This document shows positions 32,304-40,849 of a DNA stretch of 42,019 nt, piece by piece; positions within the stretch are counted from its first letter, which is position 1; every line of letters starts with the position of its first letter. The stretch is taken from NCBI GenBank assembly GCA_035299065.1, contig DATGXI010000017.1, positions 1-42,019 of the forward strand. The letters are read 5' to 3'. The translations under genes and the position numbers were made by a program. The stretch comes from DASPJQ01 sp035299065. Its GTDB lineage: Bacteria; Bacteroidota; Bacteroidia; Flavobacteriales_D; UBA2798. The notes beneath the pieces were generated by a model. The model saw nothing but the letters and a program-made list of their open reading frames with translations. It was not told the origin of the DNA and did not search any database.

Positions 32304-33713
32304 ATGTGGTTTTTTGTTTTACTTACAATCTATACAGGTATTATTTATTACCTGGGCCACCGTATTTGGAAAAAAACCCGTCAAATTTCTTTTCCTATAG
32401 GTATAGCCTTGCTATACTATTGGTCACTGCTTGGGAGTTGGTTTTTTGTTTATGATGATCTTTCGGGTGGAGCAGGGGCAGCAATAGGTCTGCATTACTA
32501 TATTTATCTCGAAAAAATGTTCATGGTTCATGCTGATGGTGCCTACATGATGGCCATTTCACTGTATGCACTTTTCATTATTTGCATTGAAACAGTAGTT
32601 CTTTATTTTGCTAAACCGGCATCTGAGTCGGCCGCAAAAAACCCGGTTCGCATCAATCACCCCATTTTGTTAATAGGCTGTCTTGTTGGTGTTGTACTGA
32701 GCGGGATGATTGTATGGAAACAAATTTTATTTGCCGCAGGCCATAAATTATCGGTGTATACCGTTACACGAACAACCGATAATTCACTTTTCACCATTCA
32801 CCAGTTGCTTAACCAGGTTTCGGTCACAGCATTGTATGTAGGGCTCATTTCATATTTGTGCAATAAAGACGGACGAATAATAGAGGGAGGAAAGTCATAC
32901 CGCGTGTATATTTTTTATATACTGGCCACGTTGTTCATTGAAGGATTCATGCTGTTTTTAGGCAATAAACGCGAAATTCTTTTCGGTGGAATTTTTGGCA
33001 TGGTGTTTTATTTTGCCAACATGCAAAACCGCATAAAATGGAAACCTGTTTTTTTCATTTGCCTTATTGTGGTTATTCCTTTATTTTTTAACGATGCCTT
33101 AAGGGCGTATTCACCAACTTTTTTAGCGCGATGGTTTAACATTCCTGTCCTGGAAATGAAAATTCCCGAAGCTGAGCCAGCAGGATTCAGTGTTTCAGGA
33201 GCGGCAACCACATTTTTATTCAGTAACGAAATGTTTTGCGCCAATTTCTCGATGTACGGTGCTATTCATTACAAAGTACCTTATACCTATGGATCAAGTT
33301 TTGTGTACCTGGCAACGTCCATTGTACCACGTGCAATTATACCCGAGCGGCCGCCCGACATATACGCCTATTATGCAAAACAGCTGCACATGAAGGAGGG
33401 CCAGGGTTATACCATTCATCATGCAACGGGTTGGTATTTGAATTTTGGAATAATTGGTGTGCTGGCAGGTGCTTTTGTATGGGGACTTATCTGGGTGTTT
33501 TTTTACAATAAATTTTTGTTGCAGGATAATTTTTCGGGTTTCAAAGGAATTTTGTTCGGGTTGGGATTGGCCTTATTTACCTCGGCAATTCCATCCATGG
33601 TTCGCGGTGGTCCTGAAGGATACAAAGCATTAGCCATGGAGTATCTTTTATTTCCTGTGCTGGCCGTTTTTCTTGCATACATGATGCAAAAACTTAAAAA
33701 ACAAAAAACGTGA
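32304..33713 (+). CDS. O-antigen polymerase-like membrane protein (Wzy-type)
   Basis: 469 residues with about 11-12 hydrophobic helices, starting MWFFVLLTIYTGIIYYLG. Between helices are long polar loops: one near 280-315 with FLARWFNIPVLEMKIPEAEP and one near 335-375 with SFVYLATSIVPRAIIPERPPD, then HHATGWYLNFGIIGVLAGAF. This is the layout of oligosaccharide-unit polymerases, whose sequences are otherwise very divergent. The polymerase role is inferred from topology and from neighbours (flippase before, glycosyltransferases after). It starts 7 nt after the flippase stop, and its own stop overlaps the next start. Confidence 0.72.
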   Translation: MWFFVLLTIYTGIIYYLGHRIWKKTRQISFPIGIALLYYWSLLGSWFFVYDDLSGGAGAAIGLHYYIYLEKMFMVHADGAYMMAISLYALFIICIETVVLYFAKPASESAAKNPVRINHPILLIGCLVGVVLSGMIVWKQILFAAGHKLSVYTVTRTTDNSLFTIHQLLNQVSVTALYVGLISYLCNKDGRIIEGGKSYRVYIFYILATLFIEGFMLFLGNKREILFGGIFGMVFYFANMQNRIKWKPVFFICLIVVIPLFFNDALRAYSPTFLARWFNIPVLEMKIPEAEPAGFSVSGAATTFLFSNEMFCANFSMYGAIHYKVPYTYGSSFVYLATSIVPRAIIPERPPDIYAYYAKQLHMKEGQGYTIHHATGWYLNFGIIGVLAGAFVWGLIWVFFYNKFLLQDNFSGFKGILFGLGLALFTSAIPSMVRGGPEGYKALAMEYLLFPVLAVFLAYMMQKLKKQKT

Positions 33714-34648
33714 AAATAATTTTGACCGGTGCAACCGGGTTCATAGGTCAACACGTATTGCCTTTGCTTCACGGCCACGAGGTTTGTATTATTTCACGTA
33801 AGGAAAAACCGAGTGATTGGAAATTTGGCGGGAGCTGGATTAAAGGCAGTGTTTCAGAAAAAGAAAAAATACAAAAAGCATTTACCGGTGCAGACGTATT
33901 AATAAACCTTGCAGCTGAAATAAAGGATGAAAACTTATTTCACCAGACAAACATTATTGGAACAAATAATTTGCTGGAACTTTGTAAGGAAAATGGTGTG
34001 AAAAGAGTCATTCATTTAAGCAGTGTAGGTGTTGTGGGCATGCAGTATTCAGCAAAGGACATAGTCGTAGATGAAAATACGTCCTGTAACCCAAAAAACG
34101 GTTATGAAAAAACCAAATATGAATCTGAAAAACGAATTGAGGCAATTGCCAATGAAAATGTACATGTTGTTATTTTGCGCCCCACCAATGTATTTGGAGA
34201 CAATCACCCGCGCCAGGCCCTGCTTGGCTTTTTAAAAAATATTCAGCAAAAAAAACAGATGGCGTGTACAAAAGCGGCAAAAGTAAACTATGTGTATGTT
34301 GGTGATTTGGCAAACACTATAGCTTATTTTGTTGCCAATAAGGAAGCTGCGCCAGGAATTTATAATGTTGGTTACAGCCTTGATTTTTCTTATTTTTATG
34401 AACTGGCCTGTAAACTTATGGATAGAGAGCCTCGCTTAAGAATACTCGGAAGAACGTTACTCGGTTTTTTAAGTGCGGTTGGTTTTTTTGGGATTTCAAA
34501 AATAAAGCGTGCAGCACAGGCTGTTTCCAACCAGGTTATGTATAGCGATGAAAAATTACAGCAATTGCAAAAACACAGATTTGGTGTTGAGAAAGGATTA
34601 ATGCACACCATTGAATGGTATAAAAAGAAAGGGGTGCTGGATGCTTAA
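33710..34648 (+). CDS. NAD(P)-dependent sugar epimerase/dehydratase (extended SDR)
   Basis: 312 residues from a GTG start that overlaps the polymerase stop (GTGA). The nucleotide-binding motif T-G-A-T-G-F-I-G is at residues 6-13. The active site shows S-S-V-G-V-V-G near 104 and Tyr-x3-Lys as Y-E-K-T-K near 131. A substrate-domain segment RPTNVFGDNHPR follows. It should modify a nucleotide-activated sugar by oxidation, epimerisation or dehydration; the exact reaction is not clear. The C-terminal basic, hydrophobic stretch near 240-270 (ILGRTLLGFLSAVGFFGISKIKR) may sit at the membrane. Confidence 0.88.
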   Translation: MKIILTGATGFIGQHVLPLLHGHEVCIISRKEKPSDWKFGGSWIKGSVSEKEKIQKAFTGADVLINLAAEIKDENLFHQTNIIGTNNLLELCKENGVKRVIHLSSVGVVGMQYSAKDIVVDENTSCNPKNGYEKTKYESEKRIEAIANENVHVVILRPTNVFGDNHPRQALLGFLKNIQQKKQMACTKAAKVNYVYVGDLANTIAYFVANKEAAPGIYNVGYSLDFSYFYELACKLMDREPRLRILGRTLLGFLSAVGFFGISKIKRAAQAVSNQVMYSDEKLQQLQKHRFGVEKGLMHTIEWYKKKGVLDA

Positions 34649-35717
34649 AATATGTTTGCTTGCCGATGCTTCAAGTATTCACACTGCACGCTGGTGTGAG
34701 CACTTTTCGAAACAAGGGTTCGACATGCATGTTATTAGCTTTAAAGAAGCAAAAATTTCATCGGCAACAGTTCATTTTTTTGATTCGGGAGCTATTTCCA
34801 CCTCAGGGGGCAACTGGAAAGTATTGTTGAAGCGGAGAAAAATCAAGAAAATGATTCTGGAGATTAAGCCGGATATTTTGCATGCCTTATATGCCACAAG
34901 TTATGGAATGGTAGGAGCGCTTACCGGTTTCAAACCCTATATTGTAACCGCACTTGGATCCGATGTGCTTATTAGTGCAAAGCAATCAAGACTGTACAGG
35001 CAAATGCTGAAGTTTGTGTTTAAAAAGGCCAGCCACGTTACCTGCATGGCCGAGCACATGGAAAAGGAAATCCTTGGTATGGGCGTTAAAGCTCAAAAAT
35101 TATCAGTTATACGTTTTGGAATTGATCCCGCCATATTTAATAAAAACAATCGTGCCACAAAACCAGGAGAATTTTTAATAACCAGTACACGCAATTTTGA
35201 ACCGGTATACAACCACGAATTGTTATTTAATGCCATTGCCTTGGTAAAGGATAAAGTACCCGGATTAAAACTAATAATGGTGGGCGATGGAAGTCAACGT
35301 GAGTACCTCAAAAACCTTGTAAAAGAAAAAGGATTGAGCGATTTTACTGAATTTACCGGTAAAATTCCTCAAAAGGAAATTGCTGCGTTGTTGAACCGTA
35401 CACATATTTTTATTACAGTTTCACTGTCTGACGGAAATTGCATATCGCTCAATGAAGCCATGGCTTGTGGTGCCTGGAACATTGCCGGTGATATTGATGC
35501 AACCCGGCAATGGATAACAAACGGTGTGAATGGGTTTCTGGTTCCGGTTGATAAACCACAGGAACTTGCTCAGAGGATTATGGAATCGTATGAAAATTAC
35601 AGTAAACTTAGTGAGCAATCGGCCGGGATAAACGAAAAACTTATAGCCGATAAAGCTTTGTGGAGTGTAAACATGCAGCAAATGGAAAGTATTTACAGAA
35701 AACTTATACAAAAATAG
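34641..35717 (+). CDS. Glycosyltransferase family 4
   Basis: 358 residues; the ATG at 34641 overlaps the SDR stop by 8 bp, and an upstream ATG (34611) is rejected because it would add a non-homologous basic extension. The GT-B fold is visible: LKICLLADASSIHTARWCEHF at the start, ILHALYATSYGMVGAL mid-N-domain, LSVIRFGIDPAIFN at the domain junction, LKLIMVGDGSQREYLKNL, and the donor-binding DGNCISLNEAMACG. The last motif has Asp where the first Glu of the E-x7-E pair is usual. It adds one sugar of the repeat unit at the cytoplasmic membrane face. Donor and linkage cannot be told. Confidence 0.9.
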   Translation: MLKICLLADASSIHTARWCEHFSKQGFDMHVISFKEAKISSATVHFFDSGAISTSGGNWKVLLKRRKIKKMILEIKPDILHALYATSYGMVGALTGFKPYIVTALGSDVLISAKQSRLYRQMLKFVFKKASHVTCMAEHMEKEILGMGVKAQKLSVIRFGIDPAIFNKNNRATKPGEFLITSTRNFEPVYNHELLFNAIALVKDKVPGLKLIMVGDGSQREYLKNLVKEKGLSDFTEFTGKIPQKEIAALLNRTHIFITVSLSDGNCISLNEAMACGAWNIAGDIDATRQWITNGVNGFLVPVDKPQELAQRIMESYENYSKLSEQSAGINEKLIADKALWSVNMQQMESIYRKLIQK

Positions 35718-35719
35718 TT

Positions 35720-36247
35720 ATGAAACGAATCATCATCATAGGTGCTGGCGGTCATGGTAAAGTGATGGCTGATCTTGTAAGTATGTTACACGAGTACACG
35801 CTTATTGGTTTTGCCGATTCATCACTCGAAACAGGAACATCGGTTATAGGTAATGCCAACGTTTTGTGCAAGCCTGAAGAAGTAAACGCCCAGGTAGCCG
35901 ACTATTTTATTGTAGCCGTTGGAAATAACGACATACGCGAAAAAATATTCAACAACCTGAAGTCAAAACTTAAACCTGCTGTGTTGGTACACCCATCAGC
36001 TTCGGTTTCACAACACGCTACAATTGCGCCAGGCACCATGGTGTGCGCCAATGCTGTTGTAAGCGTTGGTGCAAAAGTTGGCGAGAACAATATATTGAAT
36101 GTGTCAAGCGTTGTTGATCATGGCACTGTTATAGGCAATCACTGCCATATTCGCCAGGGAACCATTATAGCCGGCAATTGCACCATACCCGATAAAACAA
36201 CCACAGCGCTGGGTGAACTGATTGATTCGCCTTACTATAAAAAATAA
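35720..36247 (+). CDS. NeuD/PglD-type sugar O/N-acyltransferase (left-handed beta-helix)
   Basis: 175 residues from the ATG at 35720, 2 nt after the previous stop; a longer frame from 35660 runs into the previous gene and is rejected. The N-terminal Rossmann-like domain shows I-I-G-A-G-G-H-G-K-V-M. The C-terminal hexapeptide repeats run from HPSASVSQHATIAPGTMVC through VGAKVGENNILNVSSVVDHGTVIG, with the VDHG His as the expected catalytic base. It is shorter than usual (about 200-215): the last coil and GVPAK-type ending are missing and replaced by GELIDSPYYKK. It probably acetylates an amino sugar of the repeat unit. No NeuB or NeuC accompanies it. Confidence 0.88.
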   Translation: MKRIIIIGAGGHGKVMADLVSMLHEYTLIGFADSSLETGTSVIGNANVLCKPEEVNAQVADYFIVAVGNNDIREKIFNNLKSKLKPAVLVHPSASVSQHATIAPGTMVCANAVVSVGAKVGENNILNVSSVVDHGTVIGNHCHIRQGTIIAGNCTIPDKTTTALGELIDSPYYKK

Positions 36248-37533
36248 TGTACAGGAAATACCAGGATAAAGCTTCGGAAATTGAGTATTGGATAATGCTC
36301 CTGTTGTTTTTTTTGGTTCCGGTAGAAAAAAAAGCGTTACCACCCCTCTTGATACTTTTTTTTGTGAACTGGCTGGCCCAGGGCAATTTTAAATCACGTT
36401 TAAAATGGCCAAAAGGAAAAAGCACCCTTGTATTTTGTGTATTGTTTTTTACAACCTACCTGGTCGGATTGTGTTGTACAAATAATTTTCACGATGCGGG
36501 TAAAAGCATAGAAGTGAAGTTGTCATTTTTGGTATTGGGAGTTGCATTTTTATTTCATGCGGAATATAGCCGGTATCATTACAGGGGAGTTTTACTTTCA
36601 TTAATAGCAGGTAGTGTGTTTTCGGCTTTTTTGCACCTGGGTTTGGCCACGTATAATTTTTACGATGAGATTTACCAGGTAAAGATGAAAAAGATTTACG
36701 ATACGTATACAAACTGGAATTTTTATTTCGCAAGTTTGCTCTCAAACAGGCATCACCCAGGCTATTTAAGCATGTATTACCTCATGGCTATTTGCGCAGG
36801 ATTACATTTGCTAAATAACAGCACGTTGTATGCATTAAAAAAATACTGGCATTATGTTATTGCTTTTTCTTTTTTAATTCTTTCAGCCATGTTGTTCCTG
36901 CTTTCTTCAAAAACGGGCATTGCAGCAACATTTATGGTGTTTATTAGTGCGTTTGTTTATTATATTTATAAGAATCGCCATTCAAAAATCAGCATTGCTA
37001 TTGGAGCTGTTTTGCTGGTGGTTGGCATATTTGCTGTGATGAAATCAAGTATAATTCGTTCCCGTTTTACGTATTTGATAGATGCGTTTTCAACTAAACA
37101 TGAAGTTGATAAAACAAGTGTTGAAAGCAATGCCGTGCGAATGCTTGTTTGGAGCGCGTCACTGGATTTAATAGCAGAAAAACCGTTAATGGGTTATGGA
37201 ACCGGTGATGTAACAGATGTTTTGAAAGCCGAGTATGTAAAAAGGGGGTATACGGGAGCGCTCGAGCACAATTTAAATGCACATTCACAGTTTTTTCAAA
37301 CCCAACTTGAACTAGGTATACTGGGAACAATTTTTTTATGTCTTATCGTATTAAGCGGTTTAATGACAGCCTTACGCGAAAGAAATTTTTTGATTTTAGC
37401 CTTATTTTTCATTATGCTCATTAACCTTCCTGTAGAATCATTGTTTGAGGCCCAGGGAGGCACGGTTTTCTTTACCCTTTTTACGGGGTTTTTACTAAAT
37501 GCACCAAAAAATAAATTGGTAAAGGAAAAATGA
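36247..37533 (+). CDS. O-antigen ligase/polymerase-like membrane protein (WaaL/Wzy_C family)
   Basis: 428 residues, about 10-12 membrane helices. The ATG shares one base with the previous stop (TAATG). The large periplasmic loop near 280-345 contains SLDLIAEKPLMGYGTGDVTDVL and EHNLNAHSQFFQTQLELGILG, the characteristic Wzy_C segment in which the His after Asn-Ala is conserved in WaaL-type ligases. The operon thus has two different polymerase- or ligase-like membrane proteins. One could polymerise the unit and this one attach it to a lipid or protein acceptor; for these fold types the two roles are not separable from sequence. Confidence 0.85.
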   Translation: MYRKYQDKASEIEYWIMLLLFFLVPVEKKALPPLLILFFVNWLAQGNFKSRLKWPKGKSTLVFCVLFFTTYLVGLCCTNNFHDAGKSIEVKLSFLVLGVAFLFHAEYSRYHYRGVLLSLIAGSVFSAFLHLGLATYNFYDEIYQVKMKKIYDTYTNWNFYFASLLSNRHHPGYLSMYYLMAICAGLHLLNNSTLYALKKYWHYVIAFSFLILSAMLFLLSSKTGIAATFMVFISAFVYYIYKNRHSKISIAIGAVLLVVGIFAVMKSSIIRSRFTYLIDAFSTKHEVDKTSVESNAVRMLVWSASLDLIAEKPLMGYGTGDVTDVLKAEYVKRGYTGALEHNLNAHSQFFQTQLELGILGTIFLCLIVLSGLMTALRERNFLILALFFIMLINLPVESLFEAQGGTVFFTLFTGFLLNAPKNKLVKEK

Positions 37534-38594
37534 AAATTGTAACAGTCATAGGAGCGCGTCCACAGTTTATCAAGGCTGCTGCAGTATCGCATGTACTTCG
37601 AAAGCATTTTAACGAGGTAATTGTACATACCGGACAGCATTACGATGTGAACATGAGTGAGATTTTTTTTAATGAACTGGATATTCCTAAGCCAGACTAC
37701 CATTTTGAAACGAGCCATGGTGAGCGGGAAGCACAAATTGAGTTCATGGCTATTGAAATTGGAAAAGTATTGGAGAAGGAACAGCCGAATTTTGTGTTGG
37801 TGTATGGCGATACAAATTCAACCCTTGCAGGCGCAAAGGCTGCCACAAAATCAGGAATTCCCCTTATTCACGTTGAAGCCGGATTACGTAGCTTTAACAA
37901 TACTATGCCCGAGGAGAAAAACCGTGTTGAAACTGATCACCTTTCAACCATGTTGTTTGTGCCCACGAAAACAGCAATGGACAACCTGAGGAATGAGGGA
38001 ATTACAAAGGGCGTATTTGACATAGGTGATGTAATGTATGATGCCATTGTGCATTTTACACCCATTGCTGAAAAGAAAAGCCGGGTGCTGGAACATAAAG
38101 GAATAAACAAAGGCGAATTTCTTTTATGTACCATTCACCGTGCCGAAAATACAAACGATATAAATAATTTAAAAAGCATTTGCGAAGCGTTAAACGAAAG
38201 CGGCCAAAAAATTGTGTTACCCCTGCACCCGCGTACCTTAAAGTGCCTGAAGGAATACAATATACACTTAAACAGTAACGTTACCGTAATTGATCCGGTT
38301 GGGTACCTGGACATGCTTATGCTTGAAAAAAATGCGCGAAAAATTATTACTGACAGTGGTGGAATTCAAAAAGAAGCTTTTTTTATGAGAAAACCCTGTA
38401 TAACGTTGCGCAATGAGACCGAATGGGTGGAAACAGTTGAATGCGGATGGAATTTAATTGTTGGAACCAATAAGCAAAAAATAAAGGATGCCATTGAAAA
38501 TTTTGTTCCGACTACGCAACCAGTTGATTTTTTTTCAAAAGCAGGTGCTGCCGGGCAAATGGCTGAATGCATTAAAAACTGGAAAAGTAAGTAG
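37530..38594 (+). CDS. wecB: UDP-N-acetylglucosamine 2-epimerase (non-hydrolysing)
   Basis: 354 residues, of the usual length; it interconverts UDP-GlcNAc and UDP-ManNAc in the cytoplasm. Family motifs are in order: V-I-G-A-R-P-Q-F-I-K at the N-terminus, V-H-T-G-Q-H-Y-D-V-N-M-S, VYGDTNSTLAGAKAA, HVEAGLRSFNNTMPEEKNR, TIHRAENT, and TDSGGIQKEAFFMRKP. The last is unusual in having Lys where GGIQEEA is common. The start overlaps the previous stop (ATGA). The dehydrogenase WecC is not in this operon, so UDP-ManNAc may be used directly or be changed by the SDR or acyltransferase encoded here. Confidence 0.92.
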   Translation: MKIVTVIGARPQFIKAAAVSHVLRKHFNEVIVHTGQHYDVNMSEIFFNELDIPKPDYHFETSHGEREAQIEFMAIEIGKVLEKEQPNFVLVYGDTNSTLAGAKAATKSGIPLIHVEAGLRSFNNTMPEEKNRVETDHLSTMLFVPTKTAMDNLRNEGITKGVFDIGDVMYDAIVHFTPIAEKKSRVLEHKGINKGEFLLCTIHRAENTNDINNLKSICEALNESGQKIVLPLHPRTLKCLKEYNIHLNSNVTVIDPVGYLDMLMLEKNARKIITDSGGIQKEAFFMRKPCITLRNETEWVETVECGWNLIVGTNKQKIKDAIENFVPTTQPVDFFSKAGAAGQMAECIKNWKSK

Positions 38595-38599
38595 GTAAT

Positions 38600-39628
38600 A
38601 TGATAAAAACTAACCCTGTAATAGCAGTTGTAGTACCAGCCCGTAACGAAGAAAAGTATATTGGAAAGTTAATTGACTCCATTATGCAAACTACTTACGA
38701 TAAAGATAAATTGCGTATTTATATTTGCGATGGATTGAGTGATGATAAAACACAGGAAATTGTAAGCGGGTACGCGGTTAAGCATAAAGGAGTTCATTTG
38801 CTCATTAACGAAAACCGTACCACGCCTTTTGCATTTAATTTAGGCATTAAGAACGCAACAGATGCCGATATTGTGATTACCGTAAGTGCGCATGCCGAAG
38901 TATACCCCGATTTTTTTGATAAAGTAGTGGAAGCTTTTACCATTTCGCCCGATATAGGTTGTGTAGGTGGAATTTCTGATAATTTATATGCCGATGAAAC
39001 ATCAAGAGCAATAGGATTGGCAATGTCATCGCCCTTTGGTGTTGGCAATGCGCATTTCAGGACGGGTGGAAAAGAGGGATATGTTGATACGGTAAGTTAT
39101 CCCGCATATAAAAAAGAAGTGTTTGAAAAAGTAGGTTTGTTTAACGAGGCCTTAACACGCAACCAGGACGATGAATTTAATTACCGGGTGGCAAAAGCCG
39201 GGTATAAAATTTATTTAAGTAAATCAATTCGCTCAAAGTACCATGTGCGCGGCACTTTTGAAAAAGTTCATAAGCAGTATTACCAGTATGGTTACTGGAA
39301 AGTGTATGTAAATAAATTACACAAAACAGTTACAAGCACCCGCCAGCTGGTGCCACCGGCATATGTAGCTTTTTTAGTTGGCGGCTTAATTGTTTCGTGT
39401 TTTTCATACGTACTTGCATTAATGTATTTGGGTGCTTTGTGTTTTTATGCTGCCTGTGCGTTTGCATTTGCAGCAAAATCGGCTTCAAACTTTAAACAAT
39501 CAATGATGATTGCCTGGACGTTTATGATATTGCATTTTGGGTATGGAACGGGATATTTAAAAGGCATTATTGATTTTACCTTGTTCGGAAAAAATCCTTC
39601 GAAAAAAGCTGAAGTATTGACCAGGTAG
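38600..39628 (+). CDS. Glycosyltransferase family 2 with C-terminal membrane segment
   Basis: 342 residues. The GT-A domain starts VVVPARNEEKYIGKLIDSI, then IYICDGLSDDKTQEIV (donor-binding). The position of the usual acidic metal-binding motif reads DIVITVSAHAEVYPDF, with Ser at the site where related ExoA-type proteins have Asp. Then come VDTVSYPAYKKEVFEKVG and the acceptor-base motif NQDDEFNYRV. The last 90 residues contain two hydrophobic helices (AFLVGGLIVSCFSYVLALMYLG, LCFYAACAFAFAA). It should transfer a sugar on the cytoplasmic face of the membrane. It is the last gene of the operon, 5 nt after wecB. Confidence 0.9.
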   Translation: MIKTNPVIAVVVPARNEEKYIGKLIDSIMQTTYDKDKLRIYICDGLSDDKTQEIVSGYAVKHKGVHLLINENRTTPFAFNLGIKNATDADIVITVSAHAEVYPDFFDKVVEAFTISPDIGCVGGISDNLYADETSRAIGLAMSSPFGVGNAHFRTGGKEGYVDTVSYPAYKKEVFEKVGLFNEALTRNQDDEFNYRVAKAGYKIYLSKSIRSKYHVRGTFEKVHKQYYQYGYWKVYVNKLHKTVTSTRQLVPPAYVAFLVGGLIVSCFSYVLALMYLGALCFYAACAFAFAAKSASNFKQSMMIAWTFMILHFGYGTGYLKGIIDFTLFGKNPSKKAEVLTR

Positions 39629-39700
39629 CAACTTTTGCGGCATCACATGTTGTTCCATTCACCGTTTTTCAAACGTTGGTTCTTGCTTTCATCCAGTTCT

Positions 39701-39855
39701 GCCAGGGATTGAGCGTGATAGCCCGCAGCCGTTAGTAATATAAGATTTAAAAATTCAAAATTTAAGAGGGCGAGGACTATTAGCGAAAGCCCGGCCCCGA
39801 GGATTCAAAATTTAACATTCATGATTTAAGAAAACATACGAGGGGAGGCAGCCAA
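39701..39855 (+). repeat. Full copy (copy C) of the interspersed structured repeat
   Basis: A 155-bp element between two convergent genes. It starts GCCAGGGATTGAGC, has the central block GCGAGGACTATTAGCGAAAG (GC-GAAA-GC tetraloop hairpin) and ends GAGGGGAGGCAGCCAA. Unlike copies A and B, the long central stem is mostly replaced by AT-rich sequence. The word ATTCAAAATTTAA occurs twice inside it (near 39753 and 39803). It begins 72 nt after the GT2 stop, on the same strand, and ends 41 nt before the glsB-like stop. Confidence 0.78.
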
Positions 39856-39895
39856 CTAAAGACAGTAATTAGAAATTCAAAACGCAGATTCGAAA

Positions 39896-40849
39896 TTACC
39901 GCTTTGCTTTTTCATCCAAATACGAAGTAATATGCCTTTCAGCTTTACTTGGATAAATATCGGCAATGTTCATGAAAATTTCGGTTTCTTCAACCTCACC
40001 AAAATGGTCGTTTAAGGCAGTACCAAAGTTACGCATGGTTAGCGACAAATTCATGTAGGCATTTACCATGGGTGGAATATTTTCGCCCCGTTCACGCACG
40101 TGTGCATTTAAAATTTTATGTCCGTCCTTATAGGATAAGCCGTTTAACTCTTTTTCAAAAGCAGTCATATCGTTTTCAATGGAAACTTTAAGATGCGGGT
40201 GCGGTTTACCAAGGTTTTCCCTGTCAGGAAAATAATGATTCATGAAATGAAGTATCATGTCACGTGCTTCACGATTAAAGTCAGGATACATGGTTACTTT
40301 TCCTGAAAAATATTTGATGTGCGGATTGTCTACAACAAGTGCGCCTAACCCGTCCCACAAATTATCCAATGAAAAAAGACCTTTGCGGTTATTTACGCCT
40401 GGTTGATATTGCGGTTGTACAAATGAACGACCCAACTCAATGGTATAAGGCAAATATTCCTTCACAAATTTTTCTGAAAATTCAAATAGTTCGGCTGTAG
40501 ACAGATTGGGAACATTGTTTTTGAGTTCCACTTTTTCGCATAAAATAAAGCGGTAGCCACCAACTATTTCTTTGTCGGCCGGGCTCCACACAATTAATTG
40601 CTGGTAGGGAACGGGCATGGTATCGTGATCATCAATGTCAACTGGTTTGCCGGTGCCACCACCTGCCAGGCGAAAAGAAATTTCGCGCAAGCGGCCAATT
40701 TCCTGCAATGTGTGTGGAGAATTGTGTGCGTCAACAATGTAAATTTCGTTATTACTGTTGTTGGTATGTCGCACAAAGCGATCGGCTTTCAATTCTTTTT
40801 CAATCAAAGCACGGTCAATGGGTGGAATAATGTCACTTAAATCAATCAT
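39896..40849 (-). CDS. glsB: GNAT-type N-acyltransferase (OlsB/GlsB-like), glycine-lipid synthesis
   Basis: 317 residues of the hemolysin/OlsB-type acyltransferase family, which moves a 3-hydroxy fatty acid from acyl carrier protein to an amino acid. Signals are EIGRLREISFRLAGGGTGKPVD, IVWSPADKEIVGGYRFI, YTIELGRSFVQPQYQPG and LGALVVDNPHIKYFSGKVTM. In Bacteroides the GlsB/GlsA pair makes N-acyl glycine lipids by an N-acylation then an O-acylation; the neighbour upstream is the O-acyltransferase type. The start overlaps its stop by ATGA. The amino-acid acceptor (glycine or ornithine) cannot be told from sequence, so the symbol is by family and context. Confidence 0.75.
   Translation of the reverse strand: MIDLSDIIPPIDRALIEKELKADRFVRHTNNSNNEIYIVDAHNSPHTLQEIGRLREISFRLAGGGTGKPVDIDDHDTMPVPYQQLIVWSPADKEIVGGYRFILCEKVELKNNVPNLSTAELFEFSEKFVKEYLPYTIELGRSFVQPQYQPGVNNRKGLFSLDNLWDGLGALVVDNPHIKYFSGKVTMYPDFNREARDMILHFMNHYFPDRENLGKPHPHLKVSIENDMTAFEKELNGLSYKDGHKILNAHVRERGENIPPMVNAYMNLSLTMRNFGTALNDHFGEVEETEIFMNIADIYPSKAERHITSYLDEKAKR

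Noticed and set aside
34611..34640. Upstream ATG for the GT4 gene
   Set aside because: It adds ten residues encoded inside the SDR gene; the family N-terminus begins at MLKICLLAD.
35660..35719. Upstream ATG for the NeuD/PglD-like gene
   Set aside because: It lies within the GT4 gene; the Rossmann-like start MKRIIIIGAGGHG begins at 35720.
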